Positions 1-8,527 of a stretch of DNA of 49,739 nucleotides are shown in pieces. This stretch comes from an uncultured SAR86 cluster bacterium. GTDB lineage: Bacteria > Pseudomonadota > Gammaproteobacteria > Magnimaribacterales > D2472. The stretch lies in NCBI GenBank assembly GCA_902635645.1, contig CACPON010000006.1, positions 1 through 49,739 of the forward strand. The letters run 5' to 3'. Below the pieces are notes generated by a model. That model was not told the DNA's origin and made no database searches. It worked only from the letters and a program-made list of their open reading frames with translations. Position numbers and translations under genes: made by a program. Every line of letters begins with the position of its first letter. The first letter of the stretch is position 1.

Positions 1-1596
1 AATGATAAATATTGCTCTGTTTCAGTTGATACCAAATTTATAAACAATTTAATTCAAAATATGACTTTAGAACAGAAGGTTGGGCAAATTATCATGCCTG
101 ATATTGATGAAGTTACGCCTGAGGACGCAAAGAAATATCAATTAGGAACCTTTTTAAATGGTGGTGGTAAATTTCCCAACAAAAATAAAAATAGTTCTGT
201 TGAGGATTGGAAAAAGTTAAGTGAAGATTTTTATAACGCATCTCCAGTTGTTAACGGTATTCTTATACCAATTCTATGGGGGACTGATGCTGTTCATGGA
301 CATAATAATGTAATTGGAGCAACGATCTTTCCCCACAATATTGGTCTTGGATCAACTATGAATCCAGATTTAATTGAGAGGATTGGTGAGGCTGTTGCAA
401 AAGAAGTGCTTTCAACAGGTATACCATGGACTTTTGCACCAACCATTGCTGTTCCACAAAATGATTTATGGGGAAGAACGTATGAGGGTTATTCTGAAAA
501 TCCCGAATTAGTTTCTTTGCTTGGAGAGGCAATGATTCTTGGTCTTCAGGGTGAGGGTGATAGCTTCTTGGATGACAACCATGTCTTAGCCACTGCAAAA
601 CATTTTCTTGGAGATGGCGGCACCAAAGACGGTATCGATCAGGGAAATACAATCATAAGCGAACAAGAACTAAGAGATATTCATGGAGAACCTTACTTTG
701 CTGCAATAGGTTCATGTATTCAAACTGTAATGGCAAGTTTTAATTCATGGAATGGAGAGAAAGCTCATGGTAGTGATTATCTTTTACAGAATATTTTAAG
801 AGAACAAATGGGTTTTGATGGATTGGTTGTTGGTGACTGGAACGGTCATGGACAAGTTCCAGGTTGTTCAAAAGAAAACTGCCCTCAATCATTTAATGCA
901 GGTGTTGATATTTTTATGGCACCAGATGAATGGAAACCTTTATATGAAAATACTCTAGATCAGGCAAGAAATGGAGAAATATCCATCAAGAGGCTTGATG
1001 AGGCTGTAAAAAATATATTGTCAGTTAAATATTTATTAGGCATGTTTGATGGAAGAAAGCCTCACCTGTATCCACACAACCATATCGGAGATAAAAAACA
1101 CAGAGCAATTGCAAGACAAGCTGTAAGAGAATCAATAGTCCTTCTTAAAAATAATAACAACACACTTCCTATTAAATCTGAAAAACATATTCTTGTTATT
1201 GGGGATTCCGCTAATAAAATTACAAAACATATGGGTGGGTGGACCATTACTTGGCAGGGGAGAGAAAATCAAAATAGTGAATTTCCAAATTCTAAAAGTA
1301 TTTATGAGGCTATCAAATTAAAGGCAGAAAATAATGGTGGCAGTGCTGAATTCTCAAACTCTTCTGACTATGAAAAAAAACCTGACGTAGTTATTTTTGT
1401 TTATGGTGAAGACCCTTATGCTGAAGGTGATGGGGATAGAAAGCATATATTTTATGAAAATCAGGATAAAAGATTCTTAAAATATATGAGAGAAATTGCA
1501 GATAAAAAAATTCCATCTGTTTCTTTATTTATCTCAGGAAGACCGCTGATTGTAAAATCTATTCCATTTAAATCAATAGCCTTAGCCTGTACTTGA
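1..1596 (+). CDS. GH3 family exo-beta-glucosidase, 5' end outside window, C-terminus lost at a junction
   Basis: Glycoside hydrolase family 3, closest in motifs to ExoP-type beta-glucan exohydrolases that release glucose from the non-reducing ends of beta-glucans. The frame is open through base 1. The typical opening segment of the mature enzyme (MTLEQKVGQI) begins at base 61, so the start codon and any signal peptide lie upstream of the window. The nucleophile is in the VVGDWNGHGQVPG motif (Asp codon 835-837, residue 259 counted from the ATG at 61). The second-domain motif GEDPYAEGDGD, which carries the acid/base region, is also present. After LFISGRPLIV (about base 1554) the family match stops, and the last residues are antisense of the convergent symporter gene. 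Family members run to roughly 800 residues, so about a third is missing. Likely a broken gene or an assembly join. Confidence 0.88.
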   Translation, partial: NDKYCSVSVDTKFINNLIQNMTLEQKVGQIIMPDIDEVTPEDAKKYQLGTFLNGGGKFPNKNKNSSVEDWKKLSEDFYNASPVVNGILIPILWGTDAVHGHNNVIGATIFPHNIGLGSTMNPDLIERIGEAVAKEVLSTGIPWTFAPTIAVPQNDLWGRTYEGYSENPELVSLLGEAMILGLQGEGDSFLDDNHVLATAKHFLGDGGTKDGIDQGNTIISEQELRDIHGEPYFAAIGSCIQTVMASFNSWNGEKAHGSDYLLQNILREQMGFDGLVVGDWNGHGQVPGCSKENCPQSFNAGVDIFMAPDEWKPLYENTLDQARNGEISIKRLDEAVKNILSVKYLLGMFDGRKPHLYPHNHIGDKKHRAIARQAVRESIVLLKNNNNTLPIKSEKHILVIGDSANKITKHMGGWTITWQGRENQNSEFPNSKSIYEAIKLKAENNGGSAEFSNSSDYEKKPDVVIFVYGEDPYAEGDGDRKHIFYENQDKRFLKYMREIADKKIPSVSLFISGRPLIVKSIPFKSIALACT

Positions 1597-3041
1597 TATC
1601 CTTGAATTAAGGCTGTCATGAAACATGCAAATCCAGAGATAAAGAAAACTATTCCCATTCTATGTATGAATGGTAATTCAGGATAAACAAAACTTAACAC
1701 TATTGATAATATTAAAGAAGATATTGCTGCTACCAATGTAGACAGAGTTGTAGCTTTATTCCAAAACAACGCAACTAAAAATATTACAACTATTCCTGGT
1801 GTGAAATATCCAGTAAAGTTTTGAATATGCTGAAAAATAGACTCAACGCTTCCTAGTAAAGGTTTTGCAACTATTACAGCTATTAATAATGAAAAGATAA
1901 CTGTATTTCTGCCAATACTAATTAACTTAGATTCTGAAATATTATTTCTTGAAAATTTTCTATATATATCCATGGTAAAAATAGTGCTTATGCTATTTGT
2001 CATTGAGGCAAGTGATGACACAATTGCAGCAATAAGGGCTGCAAAAGTTAAACCCAATAATCCATTAGGTAGTAAAGACATCATGGTTGGATATGCTTGA
2101 TCAGATTTCTCAATAACTGGGAAAAGGACTGCTGCACAAATACCAGGAAGAACTATAACAAAAGGCATTAATAGTTTTAGGTAAGCGGCAAACATAACGC
2201 CTTTCTGTGCTTCATTAACTGATTTTGCTGCAAGTGCTCTTTGGGTTATGTACTGACTAAATCCCCAATAAGAAATGTGGCCAATCCAAACCCCGGCACC
2301 AAGTAATATCCATATGCCAGGAAGATTTTCATATGAAGGATTATCTGGTGAAAGAATCATATCAAATTTTTCTGGGAGCTCTTGATAAACAATAGTCAAA
2401 CCACTGAGAACACCTGCATCATTAGAGATTGTATTCAATGCAATATAAGAAACTGCGAGACCTCCAAATATCAAAAGAACAACTTGGACAATGTCAGTCA
2501 TTGCAACAGCCTTAAGACCTCCAGACAAAGAGTATGCAAGCGATAATAGTGCTAATAAGATTAGACCATTTATTAAAGATAAGCCTGTCAGAGTATTTAT
2601 AGCTAATGAACCAAGCCATAAGACTGTTGTTAAATTAATAAAAATATATAAAGTTAGCCAAAATAAAGATAAGGTTAGACTTACTCTTCTATCAAATCTT
2701 TCCTCTAAAAACTGAGGCATGGTATAAATCTTTTTTTCTAAGAATAAAGGAATAAAGAATTTAGCTACTATTATTAAAGCAACGGCTGCAGTTAGTTCCC
2801 AAACTGCAATTGCCATTCCAACTACAAAGCCTTGTCCGGACATACCAATGATTTGTTCAGCTGAAATATTTGCTGCTATTAAAGATGCACCAATAGCCCA
2901 CCATGGAAGAGAGCGACCTGCTAAAAAATAATCCTCTGCAGTCCTTTCTTTGCCTATGGATGTTCTTGAAACATATGTTGCGAGAGAGATAATACCAATA
3001 CAATAAAGACCTACAATAATCCAATCTAATGTGTTAAACAT
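1461..3041 (-). CDS. Sodium:solute symporter (SSS/SGLT family), probable sugar transporter, C-terminus altered
   Basis: Inner-membrane Na+-coupled symporter of the SSS family, similar in pattern to bacterial SglT glucose/galactose carriers. The N-terminal YFLAGRSLPWWAIGASLIAANIS and the YSLSGGLKAVAMTD region are family hallmarks. About a dozen hydrophobic helices follow through residue 490. The ATG at 3041 lies 15 nt downstream of eda, so it is the last gene of the aceE-aceF-zwf-edd-eda run and would bring in the sugar that the operon consumes. The final 30 residues after LNGIDF are antisense of the GH3 gene and lack the hydrophobic last helix expected in this family, so the native C-terminus is missing. 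Substrate is inferred from context only. Confidence 0.88.
   Translation of the reverse strand: MFNTLDWIIVGLYCIGIISLATYVSRTSIGKERTAEDYFLAGRSLPWWAIGASLIAANISAEQIIGMSGQGFVVGMAIAVWELTAAVALIIVAKFFIPLFLEKKIYTMPQFLEERFDRRVSLTLSLFWLTLYIFINLTTVLWLGSLAINTLTGLSLINGLILLALLSLAYSLSGGLKAVAMTDIVQVVLLIFGGLAVSYIALNTISNDAGVLSGLTIVYQELPEKFDMILSPDNPSYENLPGIWILLGAGVWIGHISYWGFSQYITQRALAAKSVNEAQKGVMFAAYLKLLMPFVIVLPGICAAVLFPVIEKSDQAYPTMMSLLPNGLLGLTFAALIAAIVSSLASMTNSISTIFTMDIYRKFSRNNISESKLISIGRNTVIFSLLIAVIVAKPLLGSVESIFQHIQNFTGYFTPGIVVIFLVALFWNKATTLSTLVAAISSLILSIVLSFVYPELPFIHRMGIVFFISGFACFMTALIQGYQVQAKAIDLNGIDFTISGLPEINKETDGIFLSAISLIYFKNLLS
1549..1557. other. breakpoint joining two convergent truncated genes
   Basis: Reading rightwards, the GH3 protein follows its family up to SGRPLIV (codons to 1554). 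Reading leftwards, the SSS symporter follows its family up to LNGIDF (codons to 1554). Beyond this point each frame simply translates the other gene's antisense strand until a chance stop (1594-1596 on plus, 1461-1463 on minus). The join therefore lies within about 10 bases of 1553. No inverted repeat or insertion sequence is visible at the join. Confidence 0.7.
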
Positions 3042-3056
3042 TACCCTCTCCTTAGG

Positions 3057-3683
3057 TTAACTTTTAGTAATTAATTCTTTTGATTCTTTTAAATTATTTT
3101 TAATCTCAGACCATGATTTTGAATTAATCAAATCAGGTGATATTAAAGCTGATGCTCCAACAGCGATTACATTATCTAAAGCCAAATAACTTAATGCATT
3201 TCCATTTGTAATTCCACCTGTTGGAATAAATTTTATATCAGAAAATACTGATTTATAGGCTTTAAGTCTATCCACACCTCCTGAGAGCTCAGCTGGAAAA
3301 AATTTAAGAGTACTCAGACCGGCTTCATTAGCTTTCATAATTTCTGATGATGTCTGAACACCAGGTATTAAAGGGATATTCTTTTGTTTTGCGTAATTTA
3401 AAAGATTTTCAGAATAGCCAGGAGTAATTAAGAATGAAGCGCTTGCATTAACTGCAAGATCAATATGTGATTTAGATCTTATGGTGCCTACTCCTAAATA
3501 AACTTCAGGAAATTTATTAAATTCATCAATTATATCTAGAGTTCTCTTGTCTCTTAATGTAATTTCTATAAGCGGAATTGAAGCTTCAACCAAAACCTCA
3601 CACAAGGGTTCCACATCCTCTCTTGAAGTTATAGTTGTTAAAGGAATTAACTTAGTTTCATCAATAACATTGAATATACTCAT
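3057..3683 (-). CDS. eda: KDPG aldolase (2-dehydro-3-deoxy-phosphogluconate aldolase)
   Basis: Class I aldolase that splits 2-keto-3-deoxy-6-phosphogluconate into pyruvate and glyceraldehyde-3-phosphate, the last Entner-Doudoroff step. At 208 residues it matches the usual trimeric enzyme. The catalytic pieces are visible: Glu40 and Arg44 in EITLRDKRT, the Schiff-base Lys127 in LKFFPAE, and the phosphate-binding PTGGIT segment near residue 155. Two loops are slightly unusual (ITPGYSEN where many enzymes have SPG followed by L, and GVQTSSE where GVxTPSE is common). The ATG overlaps the edd stop as ATGA (3680-3683), which indicates translational coupling. Confidence 0.96.
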   Translation of the reverse strand: MSIFNVIDETKLIPLTTITSREDVEPLCEVLVEASIPLIEITLRDKRTLDIIDEFNKFPEVYLGVGTIRSKSHIDLAVNASASFLITPGYSENLLNYAKQKNIPLIPGVQTSSEIMKANEAGLSTLKFFPAELSGGVDRLKAYKSVFSDIKFIPTGGITNGNALSYLALDNVIAVGASALISPDLINSKSWSEIKNNLKESKELITKS

Positions 3684-5470
3684 GAGAAAATAGATGCTCC
3701 AGTTTCTACAGAACCAACTTTCTCCCTAAATGATTTAAAGAGCTCTCTGCCAATCCCTTGATGGCTATGATTAATTTCTGTATGAGTTCTTTTCTCAAGA
3801 ATATTATTCTCAACTAATAGCTTAAAGGTTCCTTTTTTAATATCTAATTCAATTAAATCGTCATTATGTATAAGACCAATAGCACCCAAGTTTTTTGCTT
3901 CTGGAGTAATATGAATCACAGCCGGGACACTTCCAGAGGCACCTGACATTCTTCCATCAGTAATAATAGCTATATCAAAGCCCTTTGATTGAAGAACATT
4001 TAATGGTGAGGTCAGCTTGTGAAGCTCTGGCATACCATTTGCTGATGGACCCTGGCCTCTTACTACAATTATTAAATCTTTATTTAATTCACCTTCATTA
4101 AATGATTTTAAAACGTCTTCCTGATCATCAAATACAACTGCAGGAGCTTTAATAACCTTATCAGGATTTTTTAATGCAGAGGTTTTAATGACTCCCTTGC
4201 CAATGTTTCCATTTATTAATTTCAGTCCACCAGTTTGTCTGAAAGGATTATTAATATCTCTAATAATACTTTGATCTAGAATTATTGATTTATCTTTCCA
4301 TATTAGACTTTCATCTTGAATCTCTAATTTATTTCTATATACACCCAACCCATAACCAAGAAGAGTTTGAACATCATCAAATAAATAACCACCATCAAGA
4401 AGAGAACCAATGAATGCTGCAACACCTCCTGAGTTATGGAATTCATTTACATCAGCTGTTCCATTGGGATATACATTTGCAATTATTGGTGTGATAGATG
4501 CTATCTCATCAATATCTTCTATAGTTATTTTGAAACCACCAGCCTCAGCCATAGCTATTATGTGAATTGCTAAATTTGTTGACCCGCCGCTAGCAATTAA
4601 ACCAACAATAGCATTGACCCAACTCTTTGAATCAAGCATTTCACCCATTTTTATATCTTTTTCTTTTAGGTCTAAAATGCATTCAACAGTTTTATCTATT
4701 AATAATTCTCTCTCTTTAGTGTTAGGTTGAAAAAATGATGCACTTGGTAGTTGAAGACCCATTACTTCCATTATTAACTGATTGGTATTAGCAGTTCCAT
4801 AGAAGGTACAAGTGCCTGAACTATGATATGCAGATTGTTCAGATGATATCAATGCAGACCTATCTATTTCTCCACTTGCATACTTTTTTCTGTTAGCTGA
4901 TTTTTCTTCATTTGAAATTCCAGTAGGCATAGGTCCAGCAGGAAGCATGGCTATTGGAAAGTGTCCAAATGATAGAGCACCTATAACTAATCCAGGTACA
5001 ATTTTGTCACACACACCTAGACATATACCAGCATCAAAAACATTATGTGAAAAAGCTACAGCAGTAGACAAGGCAATAACATCTCTGCTAAATAATGAAA
5101 GCTCCATCCCAGGCTCACCCTGAGTAATTCCATCGCACATTGCAGGAACACCACCAGCAACTCTTGCAATAGCATTTCTTTTTTCAGATGAATTTTTAAT
5201 CACATCTGGATAGTCCTTTAAGGGAGCATGAGCTGAAAGCATATCATTATATGCAGAAACTATGCCGATGACTGTACCACCATTAGCTCCTTGATCTTGT
5301 TGTGCTTTATCGCATGAAGCAAAGGCATGAGCGATATTACTACATCCCATATTATCTCTTGCAGATTTTGATTGCTCTGAAGAGAATTTTATTTTTTCTA
5401 AATAACTAGACCTTAAATCTTTACTTCTTTCTTCGATTCGATCTTTAATATTTATTAATTGTTTATTCAT
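3680..5470 (-). CDS. edd: 6-phosphogluconate dehydratase
   Basis: IlvD/Edd family Fe-S dehydratase that turns 6-phosphogluconate into KDPG. The protein is 596 residues (E. coli Edd is 603). Cysteines typical of the cluster site occur in MGCSNIAHAF and ICLGVCDK, followed by the conserved AMLPAGPMPTGIS and SSGTCTFYGTANTNQ stretches and the C-terminal DGRMSGASG loop. I place the start at 5470 because that ATG overlaps the zwf stop as ATGA. An in-frame TTG at 5500 would add ten basic residues with no family support. It ends in another ATGA overlap with eda, so the three ED genes are tightly coupled. Confidence 0.96.
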   Translation of the reverse strand: MNKQLINIKDRIEERSKDLRSSYLEKIKFSSEQSKSARDNMGCSNIAHAFASCDKAQQDQGANGGTVIGIVSAYNDMLSAHAPLKDYPDVIKNSSEKRNAIARVAGGVPAMCDGITQGEPGMELSLFSRDVIALSTAVAFSHNVFDAGICLGVCDKIVPGLVIGALSFGHFPIAMLPAGPMPTGISNEEKSANRKKYASGEIDRSALISSEQSAYHSSGTCTFYGTANTNQLIMEVMGLQLPSASFFQPNTKERELLIDKTVECILDLKEKDIKMGEMLDSKSWVNAIVGLIASGGSTNLAIHIIAMAEAGGFKITIEDIDEIASITPIIANVYPNGTADVNEFHNSGGVAAFIGSLLDGGYLFDDVQTLLGYGLGVYRNKLEIQDESLIWKDKSIILDQSIIRDINNPFRQTGGLKLINGNIGKGVIKTSALKNPDKVIKAPAVVFDDQEDVLKSFNEGELNKDLIIVVRGQGPSANGMPELHKLTSPLNVLQSKGFDIAIITDGRMSGASGSVPAVIHITPEAKNLGAIGLIHNDDLIELDIKKGTFKLLVENNILEKRTHTEINHSHQGIGRELFKSFREKVGSVETGASIFS

Positions 5471-6933
5471 TTTGATTTTTTTGATGATCCGTTTTTCCAA
5501 GATCTAAAATCTCTTTTTAGAAGTAAATCTGCATTTGATGGACCCCAACCTCCCGATATGTACTCTTCCATAGGGACATCTTGCGATTTCCATAGATTAA
5601 TAATGTTATCTATCCACTTCCATGATGCTTCAATTTCATCACGTCTTACAAACAATGATGGATTACCTCTGATAACATCTAAAAGCAATCTTTCATAACA
5701 ATCCTGATGACCTAATTCATGATAGTCATGTAGATTTAAATCCAATGGAAGTTCTTCTAAATCATATCCAGATACTCCAGGTTGTTTGGTATTAAGCTTT
5801 AAATCAATTCCTTCATCAGGGTGAATTCTTAAAACAAGCTGGTCTGGTTTTAATGCAGCTTCTTTTGAAAAAATATTATGAGGTACAGATTTATACCTCA
5901 CAACTATCTCAGATGATTTTGAGTTCATCCTTTTTCCTGTTCTTAAATAAAAAGGAACGCCTGACCATCTCCAATTATTAATTTCTAGTTTGAGAGCAAC
6001 AAAGGTTTCAGTATTATTTTTTGGATCAACACCATTCTCATCTAAATAGGCACATGCTGGCTCACCTTTTGAGATACCATCAAGATACTGTGCTCTAACT
6101 GAATTTAAAGCAATTGTCTCTTCTGTAAAAGGTGCTAAAGACTTAAGAACTTTTAGCTTCTCATCCCTTACTGATTCACTTTGAATCGATACAGGTGGTT
6201 CCATCGCAATTAAGCATAAAATCTGTAGTAAATGGTTTTGTACCATATCCCTTAAGGCACCAGTTTCATCATAATAGCCACCGCGATCTTCAACACCCAA
6301 ATCTTCTGCGACAGTAATTTGAATATGGTCTATAGCTGAATTTGACCAACTTTTTTCAAAAATAGTATTTGCAAATCTTAGCGCTAAAAGATTTTGCACC
6401 GCTTCTTTACCTAGGTAATGATCTATTCTATAGATTTGGGTTTCATTAAAACCAGCTGACAGTGAATTATTTATATCCTCTGCTGATTCGAGGTCTGTTC
6501 CAATAGGTTTTTCAACTACAACACGGCAATTATCTTGAATTAAGTTATTTTCTTTTAAACAGGTTGCTATTTGCTTATATAAATTTGGGGGAGTAGCCAA
6601 ATAATATACAACAGCTTTATTAGTTGGAATATTGTTAATATTTTTCCAATCTTCTTTTGAATTTATATCAATTTTTATATAACTCAATCTTTTAGAAAAC
6701 CTTTTCCAAGCATCATCATTTTCATTAAATCCTGGAAAGTGCTTTATTAATGATTCTTGAACCATAGAAGTATAGTCATCAACTGATATATCTCTTGATC
6801 CAAGACCTATAATTTCACTATCATTATTTATATTTCCAAGCGTTTCTTGTCTGAACATAGCAGGTATCAATTTTCTATTGGATAAATCTCCAGTTCCACC
6901 AAAAAGATATAAATTAAATGTATTAAGATCCAT
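5467..6933 (-). CDS. zwf: Glucose-6-phosphate 1-dehydrogenase
   Basis: Oxidises glucose-6-phosphate to 6-phosphogluconolactone, feeding the Entner-Doudoroff pathway. At 488 residues it is full length. The N-terminal LFGGTGDLSNRKLIPA is the nucleotide-binding loop. RIDHYLGKE at residues 169-177 is the substrate-binding signature, and EKPIGTD and the GYYDETGALRDMVQNHLLQ region follow. The ATG at 6933 lies inside the aceF 3' end (11-nt overlap), and its stop overlaps edd. The lactonase (pgl) needed for the next step is not here but in the gap-pyk operon near 17.3 kb. Placing zwf directly behind the PDH genes is uncommon. Confidence 0.97.
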   Translation of the reverse strand: MDLNTFNLYLFGGTGDLSNRKLIPAMFRQETLGNINNDSEIIGLGSRDISVDDYTSMVQESLIKHFPGFNENDDAWKRFSKRLSYIKIDINSKEDWKNINNIPTNKAVVYYLATPPNLYKQIATCLKENNLIQDNCRVVVEKPIGTDLESAEDINNSLSAGFNETQIYRIDHYLGKEAVQNLLALRFANTIFEKSWSNSAIDHIQITVAEDLGVEDRGGYYDETGALRDMVQNHLLQILCLIAMEPPVSIQSESVRDEKLKVLKSLAPFTEETIALNSVRAQYLDGISKGEPACAYLDENGVDPKNNTETFVALKLEINNWRWSGVPFYLRTGKRMNSKSSEIVVRYKSVPHNIFSKEAALKPDQLVLRIHPDEGIDLKLNTKQPGVSGYDLEELPLDLNLHDYHELGHQDCYERLLLDVIRGNPSLFVRRDEIEASWKWIDNIINLWKSQDVPMEEYISGGWGPSNADLLLKRDFRSWKNGSSKKSK

Positions 6934-8527
6934 TGAAAGATTCCTCTAAAGATTGAATTTGATTTAACTGTTTAGATAGCTCTGAAACAAATCTTGCTGC
7001 ATATGCTCCATTGATCACCCTGTGATCATAGGATAGTGAAACTGGTAAAAGCTTTTTATTAACGACTTTCTTATTATCTAAATAAAGGTTATCAAAGGGT
7101 TTTGATAAACCCAATATTGCAACTTCAGGTGGATTAATAATCGGTGTGAAGTATTTTCCACCAATGCCACTTAATGAGGATATTGTAAATGTTGCGCCTT
7201 TGAGCTGATCTACTTTAAGCTTTCTTTCTTTAGCCAGGTTAGCTAAGCTCATTACGTTGTCAGAAATCTCCAATATAGTCTTTTTATCAGCATCTTTGAT
7301 ATTTGGAACGATTAATCCTTCAGGAGTATCTACAGCAACACCAATATTAAAATAATCCTTTAAAACCACTGTATCTAAATTTTTATTTAAGGATGTGTTC
7401 ATCAAAGGATACAGTTTTAAGGTTTCTACTGTAGCTTTGATAATGTATGCTAATGGAGAAACTTTTGTTTTATGTTGCTTATTAAGATCTGCGCGCAATG
7501 CTAATAAATCTGTTATGTCAGCATCGTCGTGTTGAGTAACGTGAGGAATATTTACCCATGAGGTATGCAGATTTTTCGATGCTGTCTTTTGAAATTTTGA
7601 AAGTTTTTCAAAACTAACGCTTCCCCATTTTGAAAAATCTATATCTGGTTGAGAATGTTGAAAACCGACCTGAGTTGAACCACTATTTAATCTTTGTGAA
7701 ACAAATGCGTGAAGATCTTCTTTTAAGATTCTGCCTTTTGGACCAGAGCCTTTAACCTCTAATAAGTTTATTCCGAACTCTCTAGCAAGTTTTCTAGTTG
7801 CTGGTCCTGAATGAACTGATGAATTTTTATAGTTTATTGGTTGGATATTTTGGTTTACTTTTTGAGGTGTTTCTTCGACTTTATCTGATTTAGTCACATC
7901 AGTTTTAGTAACAATATTTTCAATTTTGTTAGTTTTTTTAGAAGCTTTTTTTATAGTTTCAATTTCTACGAAAGGCATTCCTTGTTTAACCATATCACCA
8001 ACATTAATGAGGATATTTTTAACCTCTCCGTTAACCGAAGCAGGTATTTCCATAGCTGCTTTGTCAGTTTCAAGAATCATAATTGAATCTTCAGACTCAA
8101 CTTTTTGACCCACCTCTACGCAAACTTCAATTACCTCTACCTCATCAACATCACCAAGGTCAGGAATCAAAGGTTTAGCTAAAGTTAGCTCATCACCAGA
8201 AGTATCATTTGTTATTTCTTCATTTGATTCAGTTAGATTATCTTCATCCTCATCTTCAGAAGTATCTATTTCCTCTGTTGATGTTTCAAAAACCTCTATC
8301 TCTACGAAAGGCATTCCTTGTTTAACCATATCACCAACATTAATGAGGATATTTTTAACCTCTCCGTTAACCGAAGCAGGTATTTCCATAGCTGCTTTGT
8401 CAGTTTCAAGAATCATAATTGAATCTTCAGACTCAACTTTTTGACCCACCTCTACGCAAACTTCAATTACCTCTACCTCATCAACATCACCAAGGTCAGG
8501 AATATTAATTTGGCTAATAGTGGACAT
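6923..8527 (-). CDS. aceF: Pyruvate dehydrogenase E2, dihydrolipoyllysine acetyltransferase
   Basis: Core subunit of the pyruvate dehydrogenase complex; it transfers acetyl groups to CoA. Order of domains: lipoyl domain 1 (about 7-80, Lys44 in ETDKAAM), an acidic linker rich in Glu/Asp/Thr, lipoyl domain 2 (about 120-192, Lys156), an E1/E3-binding domain (about 236-275, GPATRKLAREFGI), and the catalytic domain ending in YDHRVING with His502. The ATG at 8527 overlaps the aceE stop as TAATG, preferred over an in-frame upstream ATG at 8539. The two lipoyl domains are identical over 67 residues because their DNA is identical. E. coli AceF has three lipoyl domains. Confidence 0.97.
   Translation of the reverse strand: MSTISQINIPDLGDVDEVEVIEVCVEVGQKVESEDSIMILETDKAAMEIPASVNGEVKNILINVGDMVKQGMPFVEIEVFETSTEEIDTSEDEDEDNLTESNEEITNDTSGDELTLAKPLIPDLGDVDEVEVIEVCVEVGQKVESEDSIMILETDKAAMEIPASVNGEVKNILINVGDMVKQGMPFVEIETIKKASKKTNKIENIVTKTDVTKSDKVEETPQKVNQNIQPINYKNSSVHSGPATRKLAREFGINLLEVKGSGPKGRILKEDLHAFVSQRLNSGSTQVGFQHSQPDIDFSKWGSVSFEKLSKFQKTASKNLHTSWVNIPHVTQHDDADITDLLALRADLNKQHKTKVSPLAYIIKATVETLKLYPLMNTSLNKNLDTVVLKDYFNIGVAVDTPEGLIVPNIKDADKKTILEISDNVMSLANLAKERKLKVDQLKGATFTISSLSGIGGKYFTPIINPPEVAILGLSKPFDNLYLDNKKVVNKKLLPVSLSYDHRVINGAYAARFVSELSKQLNQIQSLEESFNGS
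7965..8167 (-). repeat. Direct repeat copy A: lipoyl domain 2 of aceF
   Basis: This 203-bp stretch is base-for-base identical to 8301-8503 (offset 336 bp, a multiple of 3, so both are read in the same frame). It encodes most of the second lipoyl domain, including the lipoyl-lysine. Identity stops abruptly at both ends. Even third codon positions are unchanged, which points to recent duplication or ongoing gene conversion. Confidence 0.97.
8301..8503 (-). repeat. Direct repeat copy B: lipoyl domain 1 of aceF
   Basis: Partner of 7965-8167, with the same 203 bases in the same orientation. It encodes the first lipoyl domain starting at IPDLGD. The 133 bases between the copies encode the acidic linker and do not match. 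Confidence 0.97.
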
